From contig NZ_JARFPL010000001.1 in NCBI RefSeq assembly GCF_029167205.1, forward strand, positions 1 to 64,000: 64,000 bases of DNA, given 5' to 3'. A program made the position numbers and the translations under genes. The stretch comes from Methanocrinis alkalitolerans (GTDB taxonomy: Archaea > Halobacteriota > Methanosarcinia > Methanotrichales > Methanotrichaceae). Position 1 is the stretch's first letter, and each line of letters opens with the position of its first letter. The notes beneath the pieces are model-generated. The model was given only the letters and a program-made list of their open reading frames with translations. It was not told the origin of the DNA and did no database searches. Shown piece after piece: positions 44,700-54,176 of the stretch.

Positions 44700-46565
44700 A
44701 TGAGACGTGGGGGTCTTATTCTGCTGGCCCTGGTCCTCGCCCTCGCATCCCCTGCTGTGGGGGTGGGGGGGTCGGCGCTGGAGCTCTTTGAAGAGGCTGA
44801 CCGGCATTATCGAGGTGGGGAGGTCGACCTCGCCCTCGATCATCTAAACCGATCCCTCGAGGCCGATCCAAACCTCTCTTGCGCCTGGGCCCTGCGGGGC
44901 GAGATCGCCCTCTACAACCTGACCGATCGGAAGCTTGCCGCCGAGTCCTTCGAAAGGGCCCTGGATATCGACCCCGGTGATGCCAGGGTCTGGTATCTTA
45001 TGGGAAACTCCCTCGCCTTTCTCGGGAGGGCACAAGAGGCTCTGGAGGCCTACGAACGGTCCCTGGAGATCGACCCAGGAAGCGAGAAGGCCTGGAACAA
45101 CCGGGGGCTGATCCTGGGGGCTCTGGGGAGGTATGAAGAGGCCGAAGCCTCTTTTGGCCGTGCCCTCGATATCAACCCCAACCTCGCCGAGGCGTGGCAG
45201 AACCGGGGGAACGCCCTCCGGGCCCTGGGGAGGGGCGAGGAGGCTCTTTCTTGCTACGATTCGGCCCTGGATATCGATCCGGACCTCGCGGGATCCTGGA
45301 AGGGGGCGTCGGAGATCCTCCGGACCCTGGGGAGGAACGAGGAGGCTCTGGAGCGGCTGGAGGGGGCTCTCCGGGCCGATCCCCATGATAAGGCCGGCTG
45401 GAACGAGAGGGGACTTCTCCTGGGGGTGATGGAAAGGTACGAGGAGGCGGCTGAGAGCTTCGACGCCGCCCTGGAGGTCGACCCCGGATACCTCCTCGCC
45501 TGGAACAACCGGGGGCTCGCCCTCTCCAACCTCGGCCGCCTCGAGGAGGCGGTGGCCTCCTACGACTCCGCCCTGGAGGTCGACCCGGCCTTCGCCCTCG
45601 CCTGGTACAATCGGGGGAGGGCTCTAGGGGAGATGGGGAGGGGCGAGGAGGCGGTGGAGTCCTACGACTCCGCCCTGGAGATCGAGCCGGCCTTCGCTCT
45701 CGCCTGGAACAACCGGGGAGCGGCCCTGGCAGACCTGGGGAGGAACGGGGAGGCTCTGGACTCCTACGACCGGGCGATATCCATCGACCCTTCTTATGGG
45801 ATCGCCTGGTACAACCGGGGCTCAGTCCTGTACCTGGAAGGGCGGTACTTCGACGCCATGAAGGCCTTCGACGAGGTGATCAGGTTCGACCCCGACTCCG
45901 CCGACGCCTGGCACAGCAAGGGCCACGCCCTCTACCGGCTGAACCGGCCGAGCGAGGCGATATTCTGCTACGACAAGGCCCTGGATATCGACCCCGGAAG
46001 GGCCGAGGCCTGGCACCATCGGGGGGTCGCCCTCGTCGATATGAAGAGGGATAGGGAGGCGGCGGAGGCCTTCGACCGCGCCATAGATATCGACCCGGAG
46101 TACGAGCCGGCGGTCTACAGGAAGGGGGTCGTAGCCTACGGGACCGGCGAGATGGAGGAGGCGCTCCGGCTCTTCACCAGGGCCTCCGAGCTCGACCCCG
46201 ATCACGCCGAGGCCTGGAACAACCGGGGGTGGGTCCTCTACACCCTGGGGAGGAGCGAGGAGGCGATGGAGGCGATCGACCGGGGGCTCGCGGCTAACCC
46301 CGAGCTCGTCAGCGGCTGGAACAACCGGGGGGTAGTCCTGACGGCCCTGGGCCGGAATGAGGAGGCTCTGGACTCTTTCAACAGAACCCTCGACCTCGAC
46401 CCCGGCCACGCCGGAGGCTGGAACAACAAGGGGGCGGTCTTATACCATCTTGGCCGCTACCGGGAGGCCGCCGACTGCTACGAGAGGGCGCTAGCGATAA
46501 ACCCGTCCTTAGCCGACGCGAGGGCGAACAGGGCGGCGGCGCTGCGGATGATGCAGGTGTCCTGA
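44700..46565 (+). CDS. exported TPR-repeat protein, 621 aa
   Basis: A signal peptide (MRRGGLILLALVLALASPAV) leads about 17 tetratricopeptide repeats of 34 residues, such as AWNNRGLALSNLGRLEEAV with YDSALEVDP. Several consecutive repeats are nearly identical in DNA (about 45490-45780), pointing to recent internal duplication. It follows the larger TPR gene by 112 bp on the same strand and looks like its shorter relative. Probably a scaffold at the cell surface. Confidence 0.85.
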   Translation: MRRGGLILLALVLALASPAVGVGGSALELFEEADRHYRGGEVDLALDHLNRSLEADPNLSCAWALRGEIALYNLTDRKLAAESFERALDIDPGDARVWYLMGNSLAFLGRAQEALEAYERSLEIDPGSEKAWNNRGLILGALGRYEEAEASFGRALDINPNLAEAWQNRGNALRALGRGEEALSCYDSALDIDPDLAGSWKGASEILRTLGRNEEALERLEGALRADPHDKAGWNERGLLLGVMERYEEAAESFDAALEVDPGYLLAWNNRGLALSNLGRLEEAVASYDSALEVDPAFALAWYNRGRALGEMGRGEEAVESYDSALEIEPAFALAWNNRGAALADLGRNGEALDSYDRAISIDPSYGIAWYNRGSVLYLEGRYFDAMKAFDEVIRFDPDSADAWHSKGHALYRLNRPSEAIFCYDKALDIDPGRAEAWHHRGVALVDMKRDREAAEAFDRAIDIDPEYEPAVYRKGVVAYGTGEMEEALRLFTRASELDPDHAEAWNNRGWVLYTLGRSEEAMEAIDRGLAANPELVSGWNNRGVVLTALGRNEEALDSFNRTLDLDPGHAGGWNNKGAVLYHLGRYREAADCYERALAINPSLADARANRAAALRMMQVS

Positions 46566-46633
46566 AGAGGAGGCTGCTCTGCCATCGATCGACGCAAAGT
46601 ATATGGGGTATAAGCCTGTACTCTCCCGTTACT

Positions 46634-47467
46634 ATGATGAACGGAATCAGGACTACCCTTCTATTGGCCAGCCTCACGGGGCTGATGCTTCTGATTGGGG
46701 GAGCCCTGGGTGGGAGGGGCGGCATGATGATAGCCCTCCTCTTCTCCCTGGTGATGAACATGGGGACGTACTGGTACAGCGACAAAATTGTATTGAAGAT
46801 GTACAAGGCAAAAGAGGTGACAGCTGCCGAGGCGCCGGCCCTCTACGGGATCGTCCGGGGTCTCGTCGACCGGGCGAATATGCCGATGCCGAAGGTCTAC
46901 ATCGTCGATACCCCCATGCCCAACGCCTTTGCTACCGGAAGAGACCCGCAGCACGCCGCCGTGGCGGCGACCACCGGGATCATGAAGATCCTGGATAAAG
47001 ACGAGCTGGAGGCGGTGATGGCCCACGAGCTCGCCCACGTAAAGAACCGGGACACCCTCATAAGCTCTGTAGCCGCCACCATCGCCGGGGTCATAACCTT
47101 CATGGCCAGCATGGCCCAGTGGTCCCTCATCTTCGGGGGCCGGGATGACGATGCGGGAAATATCGTCGGGGTCATCGCCATGGCGATCCTGGCGCCGATA
47201 GCTGCCATGATCATACAGATGGCGATATCGAGGAGCCGGGAGTTTGGGGCCGACGCCAGCGGGGCCCAGCTCTGCGGAAGGCCCATGGCCCTGGCGAGCG
47301 CCCTGGCAAAGCTCGAAGGGGGTGCCGCAAGAGCCCAGGCCGACGTCAACCCGTCGACGGCCCACATGTTCATCGTCAACCCCCTCAAGGGCAAGAAGCT
47401 CGCCTCCCTATTCTCGACCCATCCGGCGACCGAGGAGAGGATCGCGCGCCTCTCTGCGATGCGTTAG
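46634..47467 (+). CDS. htpX: HtpX-type membrane zinc protease
   Basis: The 277-residue protein has two N-terminal helices, the zinc site HELAH at 131-135 (AVMAHELAHVKNRDTL), two more helices, and a downstream zinc-ligand Glu in SREFGADASGAQL. HtpX proteases degrade damaged membrane proteins from the cytoplasmic side. Length and architecture are normal. A TATA-like AAAGTATATGG lies about 38 bp upstream. It stands near other quality-control genes (CDC48, LonB, TldD). Confidence 0.92.
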   Translation: MMNGIRTTLLLASLTGLMLLIGGALGGRGGMMIALLFSLVMNMGTYWYSDKIVLKMYKAKEVTAAEAPALYGIVRGLVDRANMPMPKVYIVDTPMPNAFATGRDPQHAAVAATTGIMKILDKDELEAVMAHELAHVKNRDTLISSVAATIAGVITFMASMAQWSLIFGGRDDDAGNIVGVIAMAILAPIAAMIIQMAISRSREFGADASGAQLCGRPMALASALAKLEGGAARAQADVNPSTAHMFIVNPLKGKKLASLFSTHPATEERIARLSAMR

Positions 47468-47482
47468 GCCCGGGGCCGAAAT

Positions 47483-47539
47483 CTGCCGTCCTTGGCGATC
47501 CGGGCGGCAGAACTGTCTTCATTTTATTCGCTTTTTTTT
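47483..47539 (+). terminator. possible terminator after htpX
   Basis: A short stem (CTGCCG at 47483 with CGGCAG at 47505) is followed by a run of eight T at 47532-47539. The distance between stem and T-run is long, but T-rich tracts alone can end archaeal transcripts. Confidence 0.35.
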
Positions 47540-47568
47540 ATTTTCGTCTAATCTTCGCCAGAACGCAA

Positions 47569-47577
47569 GATATAAGG
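47569..47577 (+). promoter_or_regulatory. TATA box of the CNNM/CorC-like gene
   Basis: AGATATAAG lies about 40 bp ahead of the ATG at 47616 and just after the T-run that probably ends the htpX transcript. Confidence 0.5.
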
Positions 47578-47615
47578 TGATGAACGGTTAAACTTCGGGC
47601 AAAGAGTGTCCTTCC

Positions 47616-48926
47616 ATGAACTTTGAAATAGTTGTCATAATTCTGCTGATAATAATCAACGGCCTATTCGCCGGATCGGAGATCGCCGTCGTATCCTCCA
47701 GGAAGTCCCGGCTGCAGGAGCTGGCGGAGGGGGACCATTCCGGGGCGAAGCTCGCCCTCGACCTCGCCAACGAGCCGACCAACTTCCTCTCGACGATCCA
47801 GATCGGGATAACCCTCGTCGGGACCCTCGCTGGCGCCTTCGGCGGGGCGACGGTGGCAAGAGACCTGGCGGTCTGGCTGGAGGCGGTTCCAGCCCTTGCA
47901 GCTCACAGCGATTTCATAAGCATCGGCATCGTCGTCGTCTCCATAACGTACGCGATGCTCATCTTCGGGGAGCTGGTCCCGAAGAGGGTGGCGCTGAACG
48001 ATCCTGAGCGGATCGCGTCCGTCGTCGCCTCGCCCCTCAGCCTCCTTTCACGAGTCGCAGGCCCCTTCGTCTTCATCCTCAGCGCCTCGACGGAGGTGGC
48101 CATCAGGGCCCTGGGGATAAAGCCCAACAACGGCCCCCCCGTCACGGAGGAGGAGATAAAGATCCTGATAGACCTCGGCGCCGGGGCAGGGGTCTTCGAG
48201 GAGGCGGAGAAGGAGATGGTCGACAGGGTATTTCGGCTGGGAGACCGGAAAGCTGCAACCCTCATGACCTCGAGGTCTGAGATCGTCTGGCTCGACGCCG
48301 GCGACACACCTGATATGATCAAGGAGAAGATATCCGGAAGGGCTTATACGTTATTTCCCGTCTGCAACGGCAACCTGGACAACGTCATGGGGGTCGTCCA
48401 CGCCAAAGACCTCCTCTTCCGGACGGAAGGGGTCGATGGGGTCGAGTTCGAAGGGGTGCTCTTCCCAGCGCTCTTCGTCCCCGAGAGCATGAGGGGGCTG
48501 AAGGTCCTGGAGAGGTTCAAGGAGACCGGCATCCACCTCGCCATCGTCGTGGACGAGTACGGCAAGGTGGAGGGGGTCGTAACCCTCACAGACCTTCTGG
48601 AAGCGATAGTCGGGGATATCCCCAACATAGAAGAGCTGACCGAACCCCCAATAATTCTGAGGGAAGACGGCTCATGGCTCGTGGACGGGATGATCTCGAT
48701 AGACGACTTCAAAGAGAACTTCGATATAGAGAAGATGCCCGATGAGGACGCGGGGGTCTACCAGACCCTCGGCGGCTTTGCCATGACGCAGTTTGAGAGG
48801 ATACCCCATTCCGGCGACCACTTCGACTGGGGAAATCTCCGCTTTGAAGTGGTGGACATGGACTACAACCGCGTCGATAAGCTATTGATCACGCCCCTGA
48901 GGCCCGATGGAGAATATGGCCAATAG
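47616..48926 (+). CDS. CNNM/CorC (HlyC)-family membrane protein
   Basis: The 436-residue protein has an N-terminal DUF21/CNNM membrane domain (about 1-190, with the GSEIAVVSSRKSRL segment after the first helix), a CBS-domain pair (about 205-335, containing VDEYGKVEGVVTLTDLLEAI) and a C-terminal CorC_HlyC domain (350-430, DEDAGVYQTLGGFAM). The family exports or regulates magnesium or cobalt; CBS domains bind adenosine nucleotides. The ATG follows a TATA box by about 40 bp. Single-gene unit. Confidence 0.9.
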   Translation: MNFEIVVIILLIIINGLFAGSEIAVVSSRKSRLQELAEGDHSGAKLALDLANEPTNFLSTIQIGITLVGTLAGAFGGATVARDLAVWLEAVPALAAHSDFISIGIVVVSITYAMLIFGELVPKRVALNDPERIASVVASPLSLLSRVAGPFVFILSASTEVAIRALGIKPNNGPPVTEEEIKILIDLGAGAGVFEEAEKEMVDRVFRLGDRKAATLMTSRSEIVWLDAGDTPDMIKEKISGRAYTLFPVCNGNLDNVMGVVHAKDLLFRTEGVDGVEFEGVLFPALFVPESMRGLKVLERFKETGIHLAIVVDEYGKVEGVVTLTDLLEAIVGDIPNIEELTEPPIILREDGSWLVDGMISIDDFKENFDIEKMPDEDAGVYQTLGGFAMTQFERIPHSGDHFDWGNLRFEVVDMDYNRVDKLLITPLRPDGEYGQ

Positions 48927-49010
48927 ATCATGTTTCAGGTCCGGATCCCCAGAACAGGCCCCGATGCTGCCTCCAAACCCCGCCATCAGATCTGGGGGGC
49001 CAGAGGACCG

Positions 49011-49031
49011 TCGACCATCGACCATCGACGA
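49011..49031 (+). repeat. 7-bp tandem repeat before regulator gene
   Basis: Three copies of TCGACCA-type units lie directly upstream of the TATA box of the regulator gene at 49081. Confidence 0.6.
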
Positions 49032-49035
49032 AAGA

Positions 49036-49043
49036 CTTATATT
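49036..49043 (+). promoter_or_regulatory. TATA box of the ArsR-like regulator
   Basis: CTTATATT lies about 38 bp before the start codon (ATG 49081; GTG 49078 is an alternative) of the regulator gene. Confidence 0.5.
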
Positions 49044-49080
49044 CACCAGAGGTTACTATCTCGTAATTACCTTTTGAGTG

Positions 49081-49746
49081 ATGGTTTTGGATCCCGTAGA
49101 GATTCTGGACATACTGGGCAACGAGAACCGGAGGCGCATACTCCAGCTCCTTTCCTTTCGACCCTTCTACTTCAACGAGATGGCCAAGAGGCTGGACCTG
49201 GGGCCCAAGGCGGTTATAGACCACCTGGGGATGCTGGAGCGGGCGGGGCTCATCGAGTGTTACCGGGACGACCGCAGGCGGAAGTACTTCAGGATAGCCG
49301 AGAACGTCGTCCTGGAGGTCGCCTTCTCCCCCCACTCCTACGGCGTCAGGACCTACCGCCCTGAGACCTCTCAGAAGAGAGGCACCCTCCCTTCCCCTGA
49401 AGCTCCTCGAAGCTCGTCGGCCGGGGTGGGGGGCCCGTCCGGCGAGCTGGAGGCGATCTCCTCCCATCTGCGGGATCTGGAGGCGGAGCGGCTCCGGCTG
49501 AGGCGGCTCCTCGAAGAGATCGACTCCCAGGAGATGATGGCGAGGAGGCTCGCCACGGGGCTGATCGAGAGCTTTGCCTCCGACCAGCTGGAGGCGGAGA
49601 TCCTCGCCGCCCTCATCTCCGGGGAGTCGGCGACGGACTCCCTGGCCCGAAGGCTGGGAATCCCCCCGGCGGTGGCGGAGGAGCGGCTCTTGCGGCTGGC
49701 TTGCGAGGGGAAGGTTCAAAAGAGGAACGGGACGTGGACGATATGA
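49081..49746 (+). CDS. ArsR-like winged-helix regulator
   Basis: The N-terminal 90 residues form an ArsR-type winged helix: ILDILGNENRRRILQLLSF, then the recognition helix region MAKRLDLGPKAVIDHLGML and the wing ECYRDDRRRKYFRIAE. A low-complexity linker (about 105-125) leads to a C-terminal coiled coil (RDLEAERLRLRRLLEEID) and a second small helical domain (ISGESATDSLARRLGI) that looks like another helix-turn-helix. No metal-binding Cys pair is seen. The CDC48-type gene starts 16 bp after it, so it may belong to the same transcript. Confidence 0.8.
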   Translation: MVLDPVEILDILGNENRRRILQLLSFRPFYFNEMAKRLDLGPKAVIDHLGMLERAGLIECYRDDRRRKYFRIAENVVLEVAFSPHSYGVRTYRPETSQKRGTLPSPEAPRSSSAGVGGPSGELEAISSHLRDLEAERLRLRRLLEEIDSQEMMARRLATGLIESFASDQLEAEILAALISGESATDSLARRLGIPPAVAEERLLRLACEGKVQKRNGTWTI

Positions 49747-49762
49747 GGGGTCTGGGATCTCG

Positions 49763-51931
49763 ATGAGCATGGAAAGGATCATCACTCTCAAGGTGGCCGA
49801 GGCCTACCACAGGGACGTCGGCCGGGGGATCGCGAGGCTCAGCCAGGACCATATCCTGCAGATGGGGGTCGAGGGAGGGGGGATCGTGGAGATCCAGGGC
49901 AAGAGGAACGTCTACGCCGTAGCATGGCAGGCTTCGCCCAAGGACCCTTCCGACCAGATCAGGATAGACGGAAACCTCAGGAGTAACCTCGGGGTCGGGG
50001 TAGACGAGAGGGTCTCCGTCAGGAAGAGCGAGGCGAGGCCTGCCAAAAGGGTCGTCGTCGCCCCCACCACCAGGACGAGGCTCGTAGGAGGTGCCCAGTA
50101 TCTCCTCCGGATCCTCCTGGGAAGGCCCATAGTCAAAGGCGAGCAGTTGAAGGTGGAGATGATCTCTTCGTCCCTGGGATTTGTCGTGGTGAGCACCGCG
50201 CCGAAGGGGCCGGTCGTCGTCACCTCCGAGACGGATATCAAGATCTTGAAGGATACCCTGGAGGAGATGGCGGTGAGGGACGTCTCCTACGAAGATATCG
50301 GGGGGCTAGCCAAGGAGATCAGGATGGTGAGGGAGATGATCGAGCTGCCGCTGCGCCATCCCGAGATCTTCTCGAAGCTGGGGATCCAGCCGCCCCAGGG
50401 GCTCCTCCTTCACGGCCCGCCGGGTACGGGAAAGACCCTCATCGCCCGGGCGGTGGCGAGTGAGACGGAGGCGAACTTCGTCAGCCTCAGCGGCCCCGAG
50501 GTGACGTCGAAGTTTTACGGGGAGTCCGAGAAGAGGCTCCGGGAGATCTTCGATGAGGCGGAGACGAATGCCCCTTCCATCATATTCATCGACGAGATCG
50601 ACTCGATAGCACCCAAGAGGGAGGAGGTGGCCGGGGACCTGGAGAGGCGGGTGGTGGCCCAGCTCCTCTCCCTCATGGACGGTCTCGCCGCCAGGCATGA
50701 GGTGATCGTCATCGCCGCCACCAACAGGCCCAACTCCCTGGACCCGGCGATCCGGAGGGGCGGCAGGTTCGATCGGGAGATCGAGATACGAATCCCGGAT
50801 AAGAACGGGAGGCTCGAGATCCTCTACGTCCATACACGAGGGATGCCCCTAGCCGAGGACGTCGACCTGGAGGTGATCGCCGAGATGACCCACGGCTTTG
50901 TAGGGGCGGACCTGGCATCGCTGTGTAAGGAGGCGGCGATGCACACCTTGAAGAGGCTGATCCCAGACCTCGACATCGAAGAGGCGGTACCCGGCGGGGT
51001 CCTGGAAGGGCTTAAGGTGACGGGGGAGGACTTCAGGTCCGCCCTGAAGATGATCGAGCCCTCGGCCATGAGGGAGGTCTTCGTGGAGGTGGCAGAGGTC
51101 CACTGGGACGAGGTGGGGGGGCTTGAAGGGGCGAAGCAGGAGCTTGTGGAGGCGGTGGAGTGGCCCATCAGGTATCCGGAAGCCTTCAGCTCCATGGGGA
51201 TCAGGCCTCCCCGGGGAGTCCTCCTCTTCGGCCCCCCGGGTACGGGAAAGACCCTCCTCGCCAAGGCGGTGGCCACCGAGAGCCGGGTGAACTTCATCTC
51301 GGTGAAGGGCCCCGAGCTCCTCTCCAAGTGGGTCGGCGAGTCGGAGCGGGCGGTCAGAGAGGTCTTCAGAAAGGCGAAACAGGCCGCCCCTTCCCTCATA
51401 TTCTTCGACGAGGTCGACTCCATCGTCCCGGCCAGAGGCTCTGGCCTCGACTCTCACGCCACCGAGAGGGTGGTGAGCCAGTTTCTGACGGAGCTGGACG
51501 GGATCGTCACCCTGGAGGAGGTCGTCGTCCTTGCCGCCACCAACAGGCCGGACCTCTTGGACCCCTCCCTCCTCCGGCCGGGGAGGTTCGATAGGATGAT
51601 AGGGATACCGATGCCCGACGATTCCGCCCGAGAGAGGATATTCAAGATACACCTCTCGGGGATGCCCCTTGCAGCAGATGTCTCCGTCTCCGACCTCTCG
51701 GGGATGACCGCGGGCTGGACCGGGGCGGATATCGAGACCCTCTGCCGGGAGGCGGGGATGATCGCCCTCCGGGAGAGGATATCTCCGGGGATGAAGAGGG
51801 AAGATCTGGTGCTGGAAGGGGTCCTGGTGGAAGGGCGCCACTTCCGGGAGGCTTTCGGGCGGGCAAAACCCCACCTAACCCCGGAGATGGTCGCCGATTA
51901 CCAGAGGGTGATGAAGGAGTTTGAAGTGTGA
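49763..51931 (+). CDS. CDC48/VAT-type AAA ATPase
   Basis: From ATG 49763 the 722-residue protein has an N-terminal double-psi barrel domain (ITLKVAEAYHRDVGRGIARL), then two AAA modules with Walker A GPPGTGKT near residues 217 and 490, Walker B IIFIDEIDSIAPKR and LIFFDEVDSIVPAR, and arginine-finger regions ending RRGGRFDREI and RPGRFDRMIG. Archaeal CDC48 unfolds proteins for the proteasome. The C-terminus ends MKEFEV without the HbYX-type proteasome-docking tail. The frame extends further upstream, but only the ATG at 49763 gives the family start. Confidence 0.92.
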   Translation: MSMERIITLKVAEAYHRDVGRGIARLSQDHILQMGVEGGGIVEIQGKRNVYAVAWQASPKDPSDQIRIDGNLRSNLGVGVDERVSVRKSEARPAKRVVVAPTTRTRLVGGAQYLLRILLGRPIVKGEQLKVEMISSSLGFVVVSTAPKGPVVVTSETDIKILKDTLEEMAVRDVSYEDIGGLAKEIRMVREMIELPLRHPEIFSKLGIQPPQGLLLHGPPGTGKTLIARAVASETEANFVSLSGPEVTSKFYGESEKRLREIFDEAETNAPSIIFIDEIDSIAPKREEVAGDLERRVVAQLLSLMDGLAARHEVIVIAATNRPNSLDPAIRRGGRFDREIEIRIPDKNGRLEILYVHTRGMPLAEDVDLEVIAEMTHGFVGADLASLCKEAAMHTLKRLIPDLDIEEAVPGGVLEGLKVTGEDFRSALKMIEPSAMREVFVEVAEVHWDEVGGLEGAKQELVEAVEWPIRYPEAFSSMGIRPPRGVLLFGPPGTGKTLLAKAVATESRVNFISVKGPELLSKWVGESERAVREVFRKAKQAAPSLIFFDEVDSIVPARGSGLDSHATERVVSQFLTELDGIVTLEEVVVLAATNRPDLLDPSLLRPGRFDRMIGIPMPDDSARERIFKIHLSGMPLAADVSVSDLSGMTAGWTGADIETLCREAGMIALRERISPGMKREDLVLEGVLVEGRHFREAFGRAKPHLTPEMVADYQRVMKEFEV

Positions 51932-51950
51932 TGAAGGAATTTGAGGTGTG
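51908..51950 (+). repeat. 20-bp direct repeat at the CDC48 stop
   Basis: GTGATGAAGGAGTTTGAA (51908) recurs as GTGATGAAGGAATTTGAG (51928), so the end of the gene has been tandemly duplicated; because 20 is not a multiple of three, the second copy is out of frame and lies beyond the stop. Confidence 0.8.
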
Positions 51951-51982
51951 ATGGGAAATTGGCCAAAGAAGACCAGTCATAT

Positions 51983-52042
51983 CAGAATCGGTTATTGCAG
52001 AATCGATCATCTCAGCATCGATCATCTCAGCATCAGTTATAT
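51983..52042 (+). repeat. 15-bp tandem repeat before lonB
   Basis: Four units of 15 bp run in a row (CAGAATCGGTTATTG, CAGAATCGATCATCT, CAGCATCGATCATCT, CAGCATCAGTTATAT), ending 18 bp ahead of the lonB ATG. The last unit contains the TATA-like TTATATAG. Confidence 0.8.
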
Positions 52043-52060
52043 AGGTTAGAAGGTCTCACT

Positions 52061-53983
52061 ATGAGCGAGAGGGCCGATATTTTGTTGGAAGACGAGAAGA
52101 AGGATCTCCTCGGCAAGACCGAGTTCGACGACACCAGCACCGTCGAGGTGCCTGAGAGCCTGATAGACCAGGTCATAGGCCAGGACGAGGCGGTGGAGGT
52201 CATAAAGAAGGCGGCCCATCAGCGCCGCCATGTTATGCTCATCGGCTCCCCCGGAACGGGCAAATCGATGCTGGGAAGAGCCATGAGCGAGCTCCTCCCC
52301 ATCGAGGAGCTCCAGGACGTTCTGGTTTATAACAACCCCGAGGAGAACAACAACCCCAAGATCAGGGTGGTGCCGGCGGGGAGGGGCAGACAGATAGTCG
52401 ACGCCCACAAGATGGAGGCGCGCAAGAAGACCCAGACGAGGAATATGTTCTTCATGCTGATCGTTATGGGCCTCCTCGTCTACGCCTACTACATGGGCCA
52501 GCTCCTCTTCGGGATCATAGCCGCGGCCCTGATATTCCTATCGATGAGGTATCTTATCCCCAAGGACGACTCCCTCGTCCCCAAGCTTTTGGTGGACAAC
52601 AGCAAACAGAAGAAGGCCCCTTACGTCGACGCCACGGGAGCCCACGCCGGCGCCCTCCTGGGGGATGTCCGCCACGACCCCTTCCAATCTGGGGGCCTGG
52701 AGACCCCGAGCCACGATAGGGTCGAGTGCGGCGCCATCCACAGGGCCCACAAGGGGGTCCTCTTCATCGACGAGGTGAATACCCTCCGGCCTGAGTCCCA
52801 GCAGAGCCTCCTCACATCCCTCCAGGAGGGGGAGTACCCCATCACGGGCCAGTCGGAGCGGTCCTCCGGGGCCCTCGTAAGGACCGAGCCCGTCCCATGC
52901 GACTTCGTCATGATCGCCGCCGGAAACCTCGACGCCATGGGGGGGATGCACCCCGCCTTGCGGTCCAGGATCAAGGGGTACGGCTACGAGGTCTACATGA
53001 GAGACACCATGGAGGATACCGTCGAGAACCGGGAGAAGCTCGTCCGGTTCGTCGCCCAGGAGGTCGCCCGGGACGGCAAGATCCCCCACTTCACAAGAGA
53101 CGCCGTCGCCGACATCGTGAGAGAGGCGAAGAGGAGGGCCGGGAGGAAGGGCCACCTCACCCTCCTCCTCCGGGACCTCGGCGGCCTGATCAGGGTTGCC
53201 GGGGACGTCGCCCGGTCCGAGGAGGCTTCCCTCACCGATACGAGCCACGTCCTGGAGGCGAAGAAGATGGCCCGGTCCGTCGAGCAGCAGCTCGCCGACA
53301 TGTACCTGGAGAGGAGGAAGGACTACTCCATGTTCAAGAACGCAGGGGCCGAGGTCGGAAGGGTCAACGGCCTCGCCGTCGTCGGCGACTCCGGGATCGT
53401 CCTGCCCATCATGGCCGAGGTGACCCCCGCCCAGTCGAAGGAGGAGGGGAAGGTCATCGCCACCGGGAGGCTCCAGGAGATAGCAAAGGAGGCGGTCCAG
53501 AACGTCTCGGCCCTGATTAAGAAGTTCCTCGGTGAGGATATCACCAACAAAGACGTCCACATCCAGTTCATAGGGACCTACGAGGGGGTCGAGGGGGACA
53601 GCGCATCCATATCGATAGCCACGGCCGTTATTTCCGCCCTGGAGGGCGTCCCCATAAAGCAGAACGTGGCGATGACCGGCTCCCTTTCTGTGAGGGGGGA
53701 CGTCCTCCCCGTCGGCGGAGTCACCCAGAAGATCGAGGCTGCCGCCCTGGCGGGGATCACCACCGTCCTCATCCCCAAGTCCAACGAGGGGGACGTCCTC
53801 CTGGACGATACCTTCAAGGACAGGATCAAGATCATCCCCGTCACCTCCATCAGCGAGGTCTTTGAGTACAGCTTCTCGGGCCAGAAGCCGAAGCTTTTGG
53901 AGAAGCTGAAGAAGTTCGCCGCGGAGAAGAAGCTGGGGATCATCCTCCCCGAGACGATACCGACCCCCAGCAAGGGGCTGTGA
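52061..53983 (+). CDS. lonB: archaeal Lon protease (LonB)
   Basis: The 640-residue membrane-bound ATP-dependent protease starts at ATG 52061. It has a Walker A GSPGTGKS at 62-69, two transmembrane helices inserted in the AAA domain (about 130-165), Walker B VLFIDEVNTL, and a C-terminal protease domain with the Ser in EGDSASISIATAV and Lys in VGGVTQKIEAAALAG. This layout defines LonB, essential in many archaea for removing abnormal membrane and soluble proteins. It follows the CDC48-type gene across two kinds of tandem repeat. Confidence 0.95.
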   Translation: MSERADILLEDEKKDLLGKTEFDDTSTVEVPESLIDQVIGQDEAVEVIKKAAHQRRHVMLIGSPGTGKSMLGRAMSELLPIEELQDVLVYNNPEENNNPKIRVVPAGRGRQIVDAHKMEARKKTQTRNMFFMLIVMGLLVYAYYMGQLLFGIIAAALIFLSMRYLIPKDDSLVPKLLVDNSKQKKAPYVDATGAHAGALLGDVRHDPFQSGGLETPSHDRVECGAIHRAHKGVLFIDEVNTLRPESQQSLLTSLQEGEYPITGQSERSSGALVRTEPVPCDFVMIAAGNLDAMGGMHPALRSRIKGYGYEVYMRDTMEDTVENREKLVRFVAQEVARDGKIPHFTRDAVADIVREAKRRAGRKGHLTLLLRDLGGLIRVAGDVARSEEASLTDTSHVLEAKKMARSVEQQLADMYLERRKDYSMFKNAGAEVGRVNGLAVVGDSGIVLPIMAEVTPAQSKEEGKVIATGRLQEIAKEAVQNVSALIKKFLGEDITNKDVHIQFIGTYEGVEGDSASISIATAVISALEGVPIKQNVAMTGSLSVRGDVLPVGGVTQKIEAAALAGITTVLIPKSNEGDVLLDDTFKDRIKIIPVTSISEVFEYSFSGQKPKLLEKLKKFAAEKKLGIILPETIPTPSKGL

Positions 53984-54176
53984 TGGGGCGGGGGGGGGTC
54001 CCGGCCCTCTCCCCCTGCCGATCTCTTTCTGTAATGACTCCCCCTCATTTTGTATCTCTTTTTGTTGACGTTTCTTATTATCTGATCTGACATCAGCCGA
54101 TGGTCAGGGTTAAGTCATAGAAGCTCCCTCCTCCGGTCGAGAGGTCCTTGAGAGGCGAAATAGAGAGGAGAGTCGG

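Noticed and set aside
42242..44701. 819-codon minus-strand frame across the large TPR gene
   Set aside because: It is the antisense shadow of a repetitive GC-rich gene; proline-rich composition with no domain.
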